Shown in pieces: positions 14,904 to 23,856 of a stretch of 64,000 nucleotides of DNA (within the stretch, counting starts at the first letter, position 1; each line of letters begins with the position of its first letter). The notes below the pieces were generated by a model. It had not been told where the DNA came from. It made no database searches and worked only from the letters and a program-made list of their open reading frames with translations. Made by a program: the position numbers and the translations under genes. The stretch covers positions 186,001 to 250,000 of the forward strand of contig NZ_JBGBPY010000001.1 of NCBI RefSeq assembly GCF_041107455.1, read 5' to 3'. Source of the DNA: Rhodanobacter humi (GTDB lineage Bacteria; Pseudomonadota; Gammaproteobacteria; Xanthomonadales; Rhodanobacteraceae).

Positions 14904-15238
14904 TCCGCGTCTACCACAACAGCCGCTGCAGCAAGTCGCGCGCCACGCTGGCGCTGCTGGAAGGCCGCGAGGTCGAGGTGGTGAACTATCTCGACACACC
15001 ACCGGACGCTGCCGAACTGAAGCAGTTGCTCAAGCAGCTGGGCATTCCCGCGCGCCAGCTACTGCGCACGAGCGAGACCGTCTACCAGGAACTGGGCCTC
15101 GCCGATCCCGCGCTCGGCGATGACGCCCTGATCGCCGCGATGGTCGCCCACCCGATCCTGATCGAGCGCCCCATCGTGGTCGCGAACGGCAAGGCTGCGA
15201 TCGGCCGGCCGCCGGAGGCCGTACTGGCCATCCTCTGA
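14900..15238 (+). CDS. arsC: Arsenate reductase (ArsC/Spx superfamily)
   Basis: The 112-residue protein begins MIRVYHNSRCSKSRATLALL, where C-S-K-S is the glutaredoxin-dependent ArsC active site, and ends with the family signature ERPIVVANGKAAIGRPPEAV. It could reduce arsenate or act as an ArsC-like thiol reductase; no ars operon is nearby. The start overlaps the proposed rluB stop (ATGA). A decayed second copy of its C-terminal end lies near 20.1 kb. Confidence 0.93.
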   Translation: MIRVYHNSRCSKSRATLALLEGREVEVVNYLDTPPDAAELKQLLKQLGIPARQLLRTSETVYQELGLADPALGDDALIAAMVAHPILIERPIVVANGKAAIGRPPEAVLAIL

Positions 15239-15241
15239 GGG

Positions 15242-15275
15242 CGAAGCCTGGCGCGGCTTTCCTCGCCAGGCTTCG
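15242..15275. terminator. Bidirectional hairpin between convergent genes
   Basis: A perfect 12-bp stem (15242-15253 with 15264-15275) with a 10-nt loop sits between arsC and the minus-strand secreted protein gene. The T-run is weak, so it may act as a bidirectional terminator or only as an RNA 3' end stabiliser. Confidence 0.7.
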
Positions 15276-15286
15276 TTGCCCGCGAT

Positions 15287-15904
15287 TCAATCGCCGTCGG
15301 CCGTCACGCGCGTCGCCGAGACGAGCCCCTTGACGCCGCCTTCGGCCGTCTTTCCGTCCGGGGAATACTGGGTCAGCGTGAAATTGCCGAAGTAGCTGTT
15401 CCCGCTGCGATCCAGCGTGATGTATTCGCGGATATTGGTCGGGCCGATGAAGGTCTTGCCGGTCGGATCCCAGCCCAACGCCCAGTGGTTGAGCCGGTAG
15501 GTCTGCGGCCCCGTCCGCGTCCAGGCGCCCATGCAGAAGCTCTGCGTCATCGGCGCCCGGCCGGAATTCATGAGCTCGGTGCCGTCGGCATGCCAGGTGG
15601 CGAAGCCCTGGTCCAGCACGGTGCCGTCGCGTATGCCCGGATCACCCTTGGCGGTGAAGGTGAAGCGGTACAGGCCCGTGATCGGCTCCAGTTCCTGCAG
15701 GGGGTTGGTCATGCCGGGCACGAGTTGCTGCAGGCTGACCTTGGCCGCGTTTGCAGCCATGGCGTTGGACAGGCCGGCCGGCAGCAGCGGAACCGGGCCG
15801 GCCGCCGTTGCGTCGCCGATTCCGCAAGCTTTTGCGTTGTGGCAAAACACGGTCGACAGACCGATCGCCGTCAGCGCGAGAACGGTGTGCAAGCGAGTAT
15901 TCAT
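15287..15904 (-). CDS. Secreted hypothetical protein
   Basis: The 205-residue protein has a Sec signal peptide (MNTRLHTVLALTAIGLSTVF, cleavage probably after the NAKA segment). The mature part is rich in Gly, Thr and aromatic residues (LYRFTFTAKGDP, FATWHADGTELMNSG, TYRLNHWALGWDPTG), suggesting a beta-sheet fold, perhaps lipocalin-like; this is inference. It is divergent from the large winged-helix/NB-ARC regulator with about 120 bp between them, so that regulator is the obvious candidate to control it. Confidence 0.75.
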   Translation of the reverse strand: MNTRLHTVLALTAIGLSTVFCHNAKACGIGDATAAGPVPLLPAGLSNAMAANAAKVSLQQLVPGMTNPLQELEPITGLYRFTFTAKGDPGIRDGTVLDQGFATWHADGTELMNSGRAPMTQSFCMGAWTRTGPQTYRLNHWALGWDPTGKTFIGPTNIREYITLDRSGNSYFGNFTLTQYSPDGKTAEGGVKGLVSATRVTADGD

Positions 15905-16027
15905 GGCGTTGCCCTCAATGGTCGATGGGGTGGCACCCGCGGTGCGGCCCGGAGATAAACTGCGCGTCGACAGGGGCTTGAGTCATGATGGTTCGGCGAG
16001 GGAATCGCGAGAATCGAAGTTCCCGCG

Positions 16028-18589
16028 ATGGCGGTGAGCCGAACCACGGCGACGGTCTGCACCATGGGAAACGACAGGATCTCGACGCACCCGGAAGCGC
16101 CCGCCAGGTTCGCGTTTGCGAACGTGGCGATCGACGCGGTCACCCATCGGCTGACACGCGACGGCTGCGAGGTCGGGATCGAGCCGAAGGCCTTCGCCGT
16201 GCTGCTGGAATTCCTCGCCCACCCGGGCCAGTTGCGCAGCCGCGACGAATTGCTGGACGCCGTCTGGGGCCACACCTATGTCACGCCGGGCACGCTCAAC
16301 CGCCTCGTCGCGCAACTGCGCCGAGCCTTGGGCGACGACAGCGAAAACCCGCATTGCATCCAGACCGTGCACGGACTCGGTTACCGCTTCATCGCGCCCC
16401 TGCATGTCCACCCGCAAGCGCAAGTCCAACCCGCGTTGCGCTTCACCCCGCCCGCACAGGCCCACCTGCCGGAACGCTCCGGCCAACTGGTCGGCCGCGA
16501 GCGCGACATCGAGGAGCTGGTGCAGGCATTGCGCGGGCACCGGTTGTTGACGATCGCCGGCCCCGGCGGCATCGGCAAGACCCAGGCGGCAGTGGAAACC
16601 GCGCGGGTTTGCGCGGCGGATTTCCCCGATGGCGTCTGGCTGTTCGACTGCACGCCGCTTGCCACGGGAGAAGCGCTGGTACAGCGGGTGACCGCCATGT
16701 TCGATATCCGCGGCACCCTCGACGGGAACGAATTGACCACGCGGCTGTGCGAGCTGCTGCAACGGCGCAAGGCACTGCTGCTCTTCGACAACGCGGAACG
16801 GATTGCGGAACCGCTCGCGACACTGACCAGCGCCCTGCTGGCCGCATGCGCATCGCTGCACGTGCTGGTGACCAGCCAGCGCCGCCTGAACTGCGCCGAC
16901 GAATCGCTGCATTGGCTGGAGCCGCTGGCGGTCCCGCCGCCGGGTGCATGGAGCACCTGCGACGAAGTTGCCGAATTGATGCAGGTGCCGGCCGTGCAAT
17001 TGCTGCTGCTGCGCCTGCGCGCGGTCTCCACCCGATTCGCATTGACGCCGTCGAACGCCGCGGTAATCGCGGAAATCTGCCGTCGCCTCGACGGCCTGCC
17101 CCTGGCGCTGGAACTGGCCGCGGCGCGCCTGCGCATGCTCAGTCCCGAGCAACTGCTGGCGCGCTTGAACGACCACCTGCTCAGCCTTGCCGAAACCAGC
17201 CCGAACCGACCGGCACGACATCAAACCCTGTACGCGCTGATCGAATGGAGCTACGCGCTGCTGTCCGAGGGCGAGCAATCCCTGTTGCGCGGGTTGGGTG
17301 TCTTCAACGGCGGTTGCACCCTGGGCGGCGCGAACGTGATCGGTGCGACGTTCGGGATGGATGATGCGCAGACGCTCGACCTGCTTGGCGGCCTGATCGA
17401 CAAGTCCCTGCTCGCCTTCGATGCAAGCGTCAACCCGCCGCGCTACATGCTGCTCGACAGCGTGCGGTTGTTCGCACTGGAGCGACTCGTCGAAAACGGC
17501 GAAGAGGCGCGTGCACGCGATGCGCACCTGGCGCATTTCGTCGATTTCACCGAGCGCGTGAATGCCGGAATCCTGAGCGACGTCCACAAACCCTGGGTCG
17601 GCCGCGTCAGGCGTGAGAGCGCCAACCTGCATGCTGCCTTCGACCATGCGTCGACGCGACCGGATCTGGCCGAGGGTGCGCTCGCGGTGGTCGGCAATCT
17701 CTGCTGGTATTTCCGCGGGGCCTGTGATTTTCTTCAACCGGCGCAATGGCTGGAACAGGCATTGCAGAAGGACCCTTCACCCACGTTGTACCGCGCCCGC
17801 GCCTCGATCGCGCTTGGCATGGTGCTGCACCAGTCGCTGGATCACGCGCATGCCGGAGCGCGCCTGCGCGAAGGCATCGCGCTCGCCTCCGGCCTGGGAG
17901 ACGCGTTCCTGGCCGGTGCAGGCCAGGCGATCCTGGCTTTCGAACTCGCCACCTGCGGGGATTTCACGGGCGCCGAACCGTGCGTAAGGGCGGCGCTGGA
18001 GATTGCCGAGGCGCACAACGACAGCTGGATTCATTCGAATGCGCTGCTGAGTCGCGGCATAGTCCAGGCCCTGAACGATCGCCACCGCGAAGCGGAAGCG
18101 AGCATGAGCGAGGCGGTGGACGACCTGTCCACGCGGAACGATTCCTTCCAGCGGGCCTACGCGCTGATCAATCGCGCCCTGCAGCGCTTCTATCTGGGGA
18201 ATTGGCGGGGCGCCGCGCAAGACTGGCTGTCCGACCTGGATGTGTTCATCCCGATCCAGAACTGGCGTGGCGCGGCGGGTTGCGTGGAAGGCATGGCGTA
18301 CGTTGCCGCCGAATGCGGCCGATTCGAGCGAGCCGCACGCTTCCTGGCCGCGGCCGCGCAGGTGCGCGACTGGACCGGCGCGCCGCTGATGCCGCAATGG
18401 CGGAAGGCGCAGCAGGCCGTCGCCCGGAAAGCACAGGACGCATTGGGGGCCGCGGAATTCGAGCGCGTGCAGCAGGCTGGCGCCGCTGCGCGCTTCGAGG
18501 ACGTCGTGGCCGAAGCACGCATGATGCTGGCGGAAACCGTGACGACTCAGGCATCGCGCAACGGAGCGAGCAAGCCGTACGGGTCGTAA
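16028..18589 (+). CDS. Winged-helix / NB-ARC-type ATPase transcriptional regulator
   Basis: The 853-residue protein joins an OmpR-type winged helix (about residues 25-125; DELLDAVWGHTYVTPGTLNR, VHGLGYRF) to an NB-ARC/AAA signalling ATPase with Walker A AGPGGIGKT near residue 180 and LLLFDNAE as Walker B. The rest is alpha-helical, resembling TPR-like repeats. This is the plan of signal-integrating STAND regulators. No receiver domain or transmembrane segment is seen. The start may instead be the ATG at 16064. Its 3' end overlaps the convergent oxidoreductase gene by 43 bp. Confidence 0.88.
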   Translation: MAVSRTTATVCTMGNDRISTHPEAPARFAFANVAIDAVTHRLTRDGCEVGIEPKAFAVLLEFLAHPGQLRSRDELLDAVWGHTYVTPGTLNRLVAQLRRALGDDSENPHCIQTVHGLGYRFIAPLHVHPQAQVQPALRFTPPAQAHLPERSGQLVGRERDIEELVQALRGHRLLTIAGPGGIGKTQAAVETARVCAADFPDGVWLFDCTPLATGEALVQRVTAMFDIRGTLDGNELTTRLCELLQRRKALLLFDNAERIAEPLATLTSALLAACASLHVLVTSQRRLNCADESLHWLEPLAVPPPGAWSTCDEVAELMQVPAVQLLLLRLRAVSTRFALTPSNAAVIAEICRRLDGLPLALELAAARLRMLSPEQLLARLNDHLLSLAETSPNRPARHQTLYALIEWSYALLSEGEQSLLRGLGVFNGGCTLGGANVIGATFGMDDAQTLDLLGGLIDKSLLAFDASVNPPRYMLLDSVRLFALERLVENGEEARARDAHLAHFVDFTERVNAGILSDVHKPWVGRVRRESANLHAAFDHASTRPDLAEGALAVVGNLCWYFRGACDFLQPAQWLEQALQKDPSPTLYRARASIALGMVLHQSLDHAHAGARLREGIALASGLGDAFLAGAGQAILAFELATCGDFTGAEPCVRAALEIAEAHNDSWIHSNALLSRGIVQALNDRHREAEASMSEAVDDLSTRNDSFQRAYALINRALQRFYLGNWRGAAQDWLSDLDVFIPIQNWRGAAGCVEGMAYVAAECGRFERAARFLAAAAQVRDWTGAPLMPQWRKAQQAVARKAQDALGAAEFERVQQAGAAARFEDVVAEARMMLAETVTTQASRNGASKPYGS

Positions 18590-19914
18590 TGCGCGCGCAA
18601 CGCGGACAGTTTCACCCGGGTGGCGGAATCATGCGCCAGTTTGCCCAGGTCGCCCGTTTCGCCCGTGAAATTCGGCTGCATGCCGGCGCGCGCGTGGGGG
18701 GCGAGCGCGGTGCGCAGCCCGCGTGTCCAGTCGCGCACGGCGGTGAAGCGCTCCGCCGCACCGGCGTGGCCGATCACGTTGACGAAGAATGGCGCATCGC
18801 GGTTCGTGAAGGCCGTGGCACCGCCGGGAACGGCGGCCACGGCACCGCCCATGTGGTGCACGTGCACTTCGCACAGTGGATCCGGCGGCGTGGCCGCCAG
18901 CGGAACCAGGGCGCCGATCAGTGCGTCGTCGAGCGCATCGAGTTGCGAGGTCGTCCAGTAATAGTGGTCACCCGCTGGAGCGGAAGGGTCGAACGCCTGC
19001 TGCCACGCGGCGTATGGCATCACGCCTTCGTGGCGCCCCAAGGGCTGGCCGTGGTTCGTGAGCGGCGCCAGCACCAGCGGGCCTTGTTCGGGCTCGCCGC
19101 TCCAGCACCAGGCGAGCGCGACCACGCGTTGCCCGTGTGCTTCGGGTGGCAGGAACGGCAAGGGCGGCGCGGTGGTGAATACCAGCATCGCGACAAGGGC
19201 CTCCGGCGCGCCCGGCGTGAATTCGCGGAACTTGCGCAACAGGCCCGGGGCCGCCTCGACGGGGTGGAACACCACGCCGGCATAGACCTCGCCGACCGCA
19301 TGCAGCCGATAGCAGAAACGCGTGACGACCCCAAACCCGCCCGCCCCGCCGCGCAGGGCCCAGAACAGGTCGGCGTGCCGCCGCTCGCTGGCCACCACGC
19401 TGCGGCCGTCCGCCAGTACCACGTCCGCCTCGATCAGGTTGTCGGCAGCCAGGCCGCAGCGGCGCATCAGCCAACCCACGCCGCCACCCTGGGTGAAGCC
19501 GCCCACGCCGGTGGTGGAGACAAAGCCACCAGTGGTGGCCAGGCCGTGCGGCTGCGTCGCCGCGTCCACGTCCCGCCACAGCGCGCCACCCTCGACGCGC
19601 GCGATGCGTGCCTGCGGATCCACCTCGATGCGGTTCATCGCACCCAGATCCAGCATCAGCGCATCGTCGCGCACGGCCAGCCCGGCCACGTTGTGGCCGC
19701 CGCCGCGCACGGTCATCGGCAGGCTGGCGCGGGCGGCAAACCGCACCGCGGCACCGACATCGTCGGCATCCAGGCATTGGGCGATGGCGAGCGGGCGACG
19801 ATCGATCGCGCCGTTCCACACGCGGCGGCGTCGCTCGTACTCGGCATCGCCGGGCTGCAGCACGCGGCCCCGCAACCCCTCGGCCAACTCCTGCCAGGCA
19901 ATTCCGGTGGGCAT
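18547..19914 (-). CDS. FAD-binding oxidoreductase with BBE domain
   Basis: The 455-residue protein belongs to the berberine-bridge/6-hydroxynicotine oxidase group. The PCMH-type FAD domain shows VRGGGHNVAGLAVRDD, where the His is the likely 8-alpha FAD attachment, followed by GGGVGWLMRRCGLAADNL; a second-site Cys in that stretch may give bicovalent FAD. The C-terminal BBE motif is YDPYGLLAP. The ATG at 19914 is preceded by GGGGAGAG. Substrate is unknown. Confidence 0.9.
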   Translation of the reverse strand: MPTGIAWQELAEGLRGRVLQPGDAEYERRRRVWNGAIDRRPLAIAQCLDADDVGAAVRFAARASLPMTVRGGGHNVAGLAVRDDALMLDLGAMNRIEVDPQARIARVEGGALWRDVDAATQPHGLATTGGFVSTTGVGGFTQGGGVGWLMRRCGLAADNLIEADVVLADGRSVVASERRHADLFWALRGGAGGFGVVTRFCYRLHAVGEVYAGVVFHPVEAAPGLLRKFREFTPGAPEALVAMLVFTTAPPLPFLPPEAHGQRVVALAWCWSGEPEQGPLVLAPLTNHGQPLGRHEGVMPYAAWQQAFDPSAPAGDHYYWTTSQLDALDDALIGALVPLAATPPDPLCEVHVHHMGGAVAAVPGGATAFTNRDAPFFVNVIGHAGAAERFTAVRDWTRGLRTALAPHARAGMQPNFTGETGDLGKLAHDSATRVKLSALRAHYDPYGLLAPLRDA

Positions 19915-20020
19915 GACCCTCTCCCCTTTCGCGACGACGACACGGCACGCTGCCGGCCGGTCGGCATCATGCATCAGGCGAAAGCGGCAAACATGATGAA
20001 AGCGTTGGGGTTTGGCGAGA

Positions 20021-20065
20021 GGTCCACCCGGCCGTAACCGGGTGGACCGATCCGGTTACGGATCG
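20021..20065. repeat. Two adjacent perfect hairpins
   Basis: The first has an 11-bp stem (20021-20031 with 20038-20048, GGTCCACCCGG) and a 6-nt loop. The second, sharing its edge base, has a 7-bp stem (20048-20054 with 20059-20065, CGATCCG) and a 4-nt loop. Neither is followed by a T-run. They lie upstream of the oxidoreductase gene and just before an arsC remnant. Confidence 0.75.
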
Positions 20066-20071
20066 CGTGTG

Positions 20072-20195
20072 GGTGCGCTCATCGCGGCGATGGCTGTGCC
20101 CCCCATCGCGATCAAACACCCCATCGTGGCCGCTCCATGGCAAGGCCGTGATCGGCCGTCCGCCGGAAGTGGTGTTCGCGATACCCGATCTGGCG
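20072..20195 (+). pseudogene. Remnant of an arsC-like gene (C-terminal end only)
   Basis: One frame reads GALIAAMAVPPIAIKHPIVA, then a one-base shift near 20135 leads to HGKAVIGRPPEVVFAI. Together these match the last ~38 residues of the intact ArsC-like protein at 14900-15238 (DALIAAMVAHPILIERPIVV, NGKAAIGRPPEAVLAI). No N-terminal active-site part is present upstream. It is a decayed, frameshifted fragment. Confidence 0.72.
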
Positions 20196-20241
20196 CGCTT
20201 GTCGAGATCAATCTTGGCGACATGCCGGCTTGGCCATCCGG

Positions 20242-21246
20242 CTACTTCATCGCACCGATTGTCGCCTCGTCCAGCTCACCCGTGACCGGCAACCCGCGAA
20301 TCTTCTGGAACTTCCGGATTGCTGCCGAGGTGCCGGGGCCGGAAAGGCCGTCGACCTTGCTGGTGTACAAACCCAGTCCGGCCAGCTTGCGTTGGGCGTC
20401 GGCCAGGGAAAAGTCGTCGGCAGACTGGGTCGAGCCGTCCACTGCAAGCTTGCCGCCGGTACCCAGACCACCTGCAACATGTTGCGGCGCGTATGCGCGA
20501 ACAGCCTGTACCAACTGGTTGTAGGAGTCGAGGAAAGCCCCCGCAATGACCTTGCCTTGCGGTGTCTTGCTGTACGCCCCCATGGCTCCGGCGCCGCCGC
20601 CACCGATACCGAGCGCGCCGAAGCCGAAGTCCGTGTTTTTCGCGCTGCCTTCCGCCGCAGCCACCTGCACGCCCGAGCGCGTATCGACAAGCATCAGCGT
20701 TGTGGAGGCTTCACTTGTCTTCATGGATCCGGCCACGGCGCCGATGATCGCGCCGTAAGGCAGCAAACCCGCCAGACCAGCGGCGCCGCCACCCGTATTC
20801 TGCGAAAACTGGATGGTAGGCGTGACCACGTAATCGGCAGCAACCATCTGCCCCTTGCCCATGTTGCTGCGGTTACGCAGCTCGCCCGAAGCGCCGAGAT
20901 CGCGCTCCTGCATCATCGAGTTCATCGCACGACCGCGATCCACCACGACAAAGCAATTGCTCTGCTGAATCATCAAACGGATCAGCGGTGTCGCCGCGGG
21001 CAAGTGATACTGGGTCGTCAGGATGATGTACCACGACTGGCCGGTATCTTCCTCGACTGCAATCGTGCCCAGCGGGCGATCGCAATGCTCGAGCGTCTTG
21101 GCGGCATTGGCACTCGCAGCACCGCCTGCCGACCCGCCGACCGGATTCTTGCTGCCACCGACAGCCATGTCGGAACAGCCGCAAACCAACAGCGACGAAC
21201 TTACTGCAAGCGCCAGCAGGACCGGCTTCATAGAATCAATTCTCAT
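20242..21246 (-). CDS. CsgG-like lipoprotein with C-terminal peptidoglycan-binding domain
   Basis: The 334-residue product has a lipoprotein signal (LLALAVSSSLLVCGC) starting from the ATG at 21246, which has an AAGGAG site. The central region (NCFVVVDRGRAMNSMMQERDL, AADYVVTPTIQFSQ, STTLMLVDTRSG) resembles the CsgG/HfaB curli-secretion fold. The last ~60 residues (LADAQRKLAGLGLYTSKVDG, GTSAAIRKFQKIRGLPVTG) form a peptidoglycan-binding domain of the PG_binding_1 type. It is probably an outer-membrane or periplasmic anchor protein; no curli genes are nearby. Confidence 0.85.
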   Translation of the reverse strand: MRIDSMKPVLLALAVSSSLLVCGCSDMAVGGSKNPVGGSAGGAASANAAKTLEHCDRPLGTIAVEEDTGQSWYIILTTQYHLPAATPLIRLMIQQSNCFVVVDRGRAMNSMMQERDLGASGELRNRSNMGKGQMVAADYVVTPTIQFSQNTGGGAAGLAGLLPYGAIIGAVAGSMKTSEASTTLMLVDTRSGVQVAAAEGSAKNTDFGFGALGIGGGGAGAMGAYSKTPQGKVIAGAFLDSYNQLVQAVRAYAPQHVAGGLGTGGKLAVDGSTQSADDFSLADAQRKLAGLGLYTSKVDGLSGPGTSAAIRKFQKIRGLPVTGELDEATIGAMK

Positions 21247-21856
21247 GACAACTCCTTGTGTTGAACGATTGGATGCGCACAGACAGGCTCGGACTTCTTT
21301 GTTCCCCTTTGTTGAAACAGACAGGCAAGGCTTCGCGAATGCGCATTCACCGGTGCCGGCGAGCGTCATATCGACAAATCAGATGAACGGGTGGCTGCTT
21401 GAGACAGACAACCGACACAGCTCCGGTTGCCACGCCGACTGCAAGGTGTCGGGCAATGGTCCGAGGGTGCCGTTGGAAAACCTGGCACGCGCGGATACAA
21501 GGCTTCCCGGTGTCTCACCGCGGCAAAATCGCGGGACTCGACCCTCACCGGTACGACGCAGGTCGTCCTGTCTGATACGTCCATGAACAACATGATCTTC
21601 CTTGAAGCACCACCATGGCGCTTTCCCCCTGAGCACTGCCGACACCACGCATTGCGCGCCGGCAGCGGCGTGTCATCAAGGCTAAGTTATCCGAGGCGCG
21701 CATATCAAGCGCGACAACCCGCTTTGATCTCGAAATTTCTTCAAATGCAGACATCGTCACGTCGCCCGGATTAAGCAGACAGACGACGTCAGGATTTGCC
21801 TACATTTCTCGTCTTTCGCGCTGATTGCATTCACGCAAATACGCGATGATGCAGAG
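21247..21856. other. 610-bp intergenic region, no gene recognised
   Basis: This region lies upstream of the CsgG-like lipoprotein gene and downstream of the omega-amidase gene, both on the minus strand. Open frames exist but none has a recognisable product or start signal. Base composition is less GC-rich near 21650-21850. It probably contains the lipoprotein promoter. Confidence 0.45.
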
Positions 21857-22663
21857 TCAGCCGGATTCGAGCGTGAACGCGTCGGCGTCCATCCACGCCG
21901 GAAAGCGTTCGCGGTGCGCGAGCAGCGGCGCGGGATCGAGAGTGAGCGTGGCCACCTGTTCCAGCGCACCGCATTCCACCAGCGCTTCGCCCACCGGATC
22001 GAGCACCGCGCTGTCGCCGGCGTAAGGCAGCTCGTTGCCGTCCACGCCCACGCGGTTCACGCCGATCACGTAGCTGAGGTTCTCGATCGCGCGGGCGCGC
22101 AGCAGGGTGCGCCAGGGCTGGCGGCGTGGCGCGGGCCAGTTCGCCACGAAGATCGCGAGGTCGTAATCCATGCCGGCCGCCGCGCTCGCCAGCCGGCGGT
22201 TGCGCAGCCACACCGGGAAGCGCAGGTCGTAGCAGACCTGCGGCAGGATGCGCCAACCCTTGAGTTCCACGATCAGCCGTTCGCTGCCGCCGCCGTAGCG
22301 GGTGTGCTCGCCGGCCATGCGGAACAGGTGGCGCTTGTCGTATTGCTCGAAGCTGCCGTCCGGGCGCGCCCAGATCAGGCGGTTGTACACGGTGTCGCCC
22401 TCGCGGATGGCGAGGCTGCCACACAGCACGGCGCCGACTTCCTGCGCCAGCGCGCGCATCCACGCCACGCTCTCGCCGTCCATCGTGTCGGCGCTGGCAC
22501 GAGTGTCGTTGCTGAAGCCGGAGAGGAAGGTCTCCGGCAGCACGATCAGGTCGCTGCCGCGCGCACGGCGTACCAAGGCACCGTAGTAGTCGCGGTTGGC
22601 CGGCGCGTCGTGCCAGCGGGTGGCGCCCTGCACCAGCGCGACCCTCAGCGGCTGCAAACTCAC
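21857..22663 (-). CDS. Omega-amidase, carbon-nitrogen hydrolase family (YafV-like)
   Basis: The 268-residue nitrilase-fold enzyme hydrolyses alpha-ketoglutaramate or alpha-ketosuccinamate. The catalytic triad is visible: Glu in VLPETFLSGF (residue 44), Lys in YDKRHLF (near 118) and Cys in QVCYDLRFP (near 153). The GTG start at 22663 overlaps the stop of the upstream aminotransferase as GTGA, a coupling that fits the glutamine transaminase/omega-amidase pathway used in methionine salvage. Confidence 0.9.
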   Translation of the reverse strand: MSLQPLRVALVQGATRWHDAPANRDYYGALVRRARGSDLIVLPETFLSGFSNDTRASADTMDGESVAWMRALAQEVGAVLCGSLAIREGDTVYNRLIWARPDGSFEQYDKRHLFRMAGEHTRYGGGSERLIVELKGWRILPQVCYDLRFPVWLRNRRLASAAAGMDYDLAIFVANWPAPRRQPWRTLLRARAIENLSYVIGVNRVGVDGNELPYAGDSAVLDPVGEALVECGALEQVATLTLDPAPLLAHRERFPAWMDADAFTLESG

Positions 22664-23805
22664 AGCTTGCACAGCCGCTCGGCGGCCGCCTCCATGGTGG
22701 CGTCGCTCTTGGCGAAGCACAGGCGCAACAGGCGTGTGCCCGGCGCGGTTTCGCAGAACGGCGACAGCGGGATCGCCGCCACCCCGCCCTCTTCCACCAG
22801 CCAGCGGCTGAAGGAAAGATCATCCTCGTCGCGGATCGCCGAGTAATCCACCAGCTGGAAGTAGCCGCCCGGCACGTCCAGCAGCTTGAAGCGCGAGGGC
22901 GTCAGCAGCGCGCGGAAGCGGTCGCGCTTGGCCTGGTAGAACGCGGGCAGTTCCAGGTAGTGCTGCGGATCGCTGGCGAGGAAGTCGGCAAACGCGGCCT
23001 GCGCGGGATGGAAGCTGCAGAACGTGAGGTACTGGTGCACCTTGCGGAATTCCGCCGTGAGCGCCTTGGGCGCCACCGCGTAGCCCAGCTTCCAGCCGGT
23101 GCAGTGGTAGGTCTTGCCGAAGGAGGAGACCACGATGCTGCGCGCGGCCAGTTCCGGATGGCGCAGCACGCTCTCGTGCTGCCGGCCGTCGTAGACGATG
23201 TGCTCGTACACCTCGTCGGACAGCACCACGATATCCGTGTCGTGCACGATCGCGGCGAGCTCGTCGAGATCGGCCGCCGACAGCACCGCGCCCGAGGGGT
23301 TGTGCGGGCTGTTGATGAGGATCATGCGCGTGCGCGGCGTCACCGCATCGCGCACACGCTGCCAATCCACCGAGAAAGCCGGGGCGATCAGCGGGAGGTG
23401 CACCGCCTTGGCGCCCTGCAGCTCGATCGCCGGTTCGTAGCTGTCGTAGGCGGGATCGAACACGATCACTTCCTCGCCTGCGCGCACCACCGCGGCGATC
23501 GCCGCGAACAGCGCCTCGGTGGCACCTGAGGTGACGGTGATCTCGGCATCCACGTCGGGGCGATGGCCGTACATGCGCGCGGTCTTCGCAGCGATCTGCT
23601 CGCGCAGCGGCGCGGTGCCGTGCATCGGCGCGTACTGGTTTTTCCCCGCGTTCATCGCGCGCGTCAGCGCGTCGCGCAACCCTTGCGGCGGTTCGAAATC
23701 GGGAAAGCCCTGGCCCAGGTTCACCGCCTTGTGCTCCAGCGCGAGCTGGCTCATCACGCTGAAAATGGTGGTGCCGACCTTGGGGAGTTTGGTGTCGATC
23801 TTCAT
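22660..23805 (-). CDS. Pyridoxal phosphate aminotransferase, methionine/glutamine aminotransferase type (YbdL-like)
   Basis: The 381-residue class I aminotransferase has the PLP lysine in SSFGKTYHCTGWKLGY near residue 230, with INSPHNPSGAV and VLSDEVYEHIVY as cofactor-binding segments. The N-terminus KLPKVGTTIFSVMSQLA and NLGQGFPDFEPP matches the YbdL/KAT group, which transaminates methionine and aromatic 2-oxo acids, often with glutamine. Coupling to the omega-amidase supports this. The start is the ATG at 23805. Confidence 0.92.
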   Translation of the reverse strand: MKIDTKLPKVGTTIFSVMSQLALEHKAVNLGQGFPDFEPPQGLRDALTRAMNAGKNQYAPMHGTAPLREQIAAKTARMYGHRPDVDAEITVTSGATEALFAAIAAVVRAGEEVIVFDPAYDSYEPAIELQGAKAVHLPLIAPAFSVDWQRVRDAVTPRTRMILINSPHNPSGAVLSAADLDELAAIVHDTDIVVLSDEVYEHIVYDGRQHESVLRHPELAARSIVVSSFGKTYHCTGWKLGYAVAPKALTAEFRKVHQYLTFCSFHPAQAAFADFLASDPQHYLELPAFYQAKRDRFRALLTPSRFKLLDVPGGYFQLVDYSAIRDEDDLSFSRWLVEEGGVAAIPLSPFCETAPGTRLLRLCFAKSDATMEAAAERLCKL

Positions 23806-23856
23806 CGTGCCGCCATATGGAAGTCCAAACGAAAGCGTAGCATGCGCATGCAGCCG

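Noticed and set aside
14904-15123. Extension of RluB into the arsC-like gene as a genuine long tail
   Set aside because: The overlapped part has no RluB character, whereas the second frame continues the Gly/Asn/Arg tail and stops at the arsC start.
21427-21774. 115-codon open frame upstream of the CsgG-like lipoprotein
   Set aside because: No start signal, mixed composition and no family resemblance.
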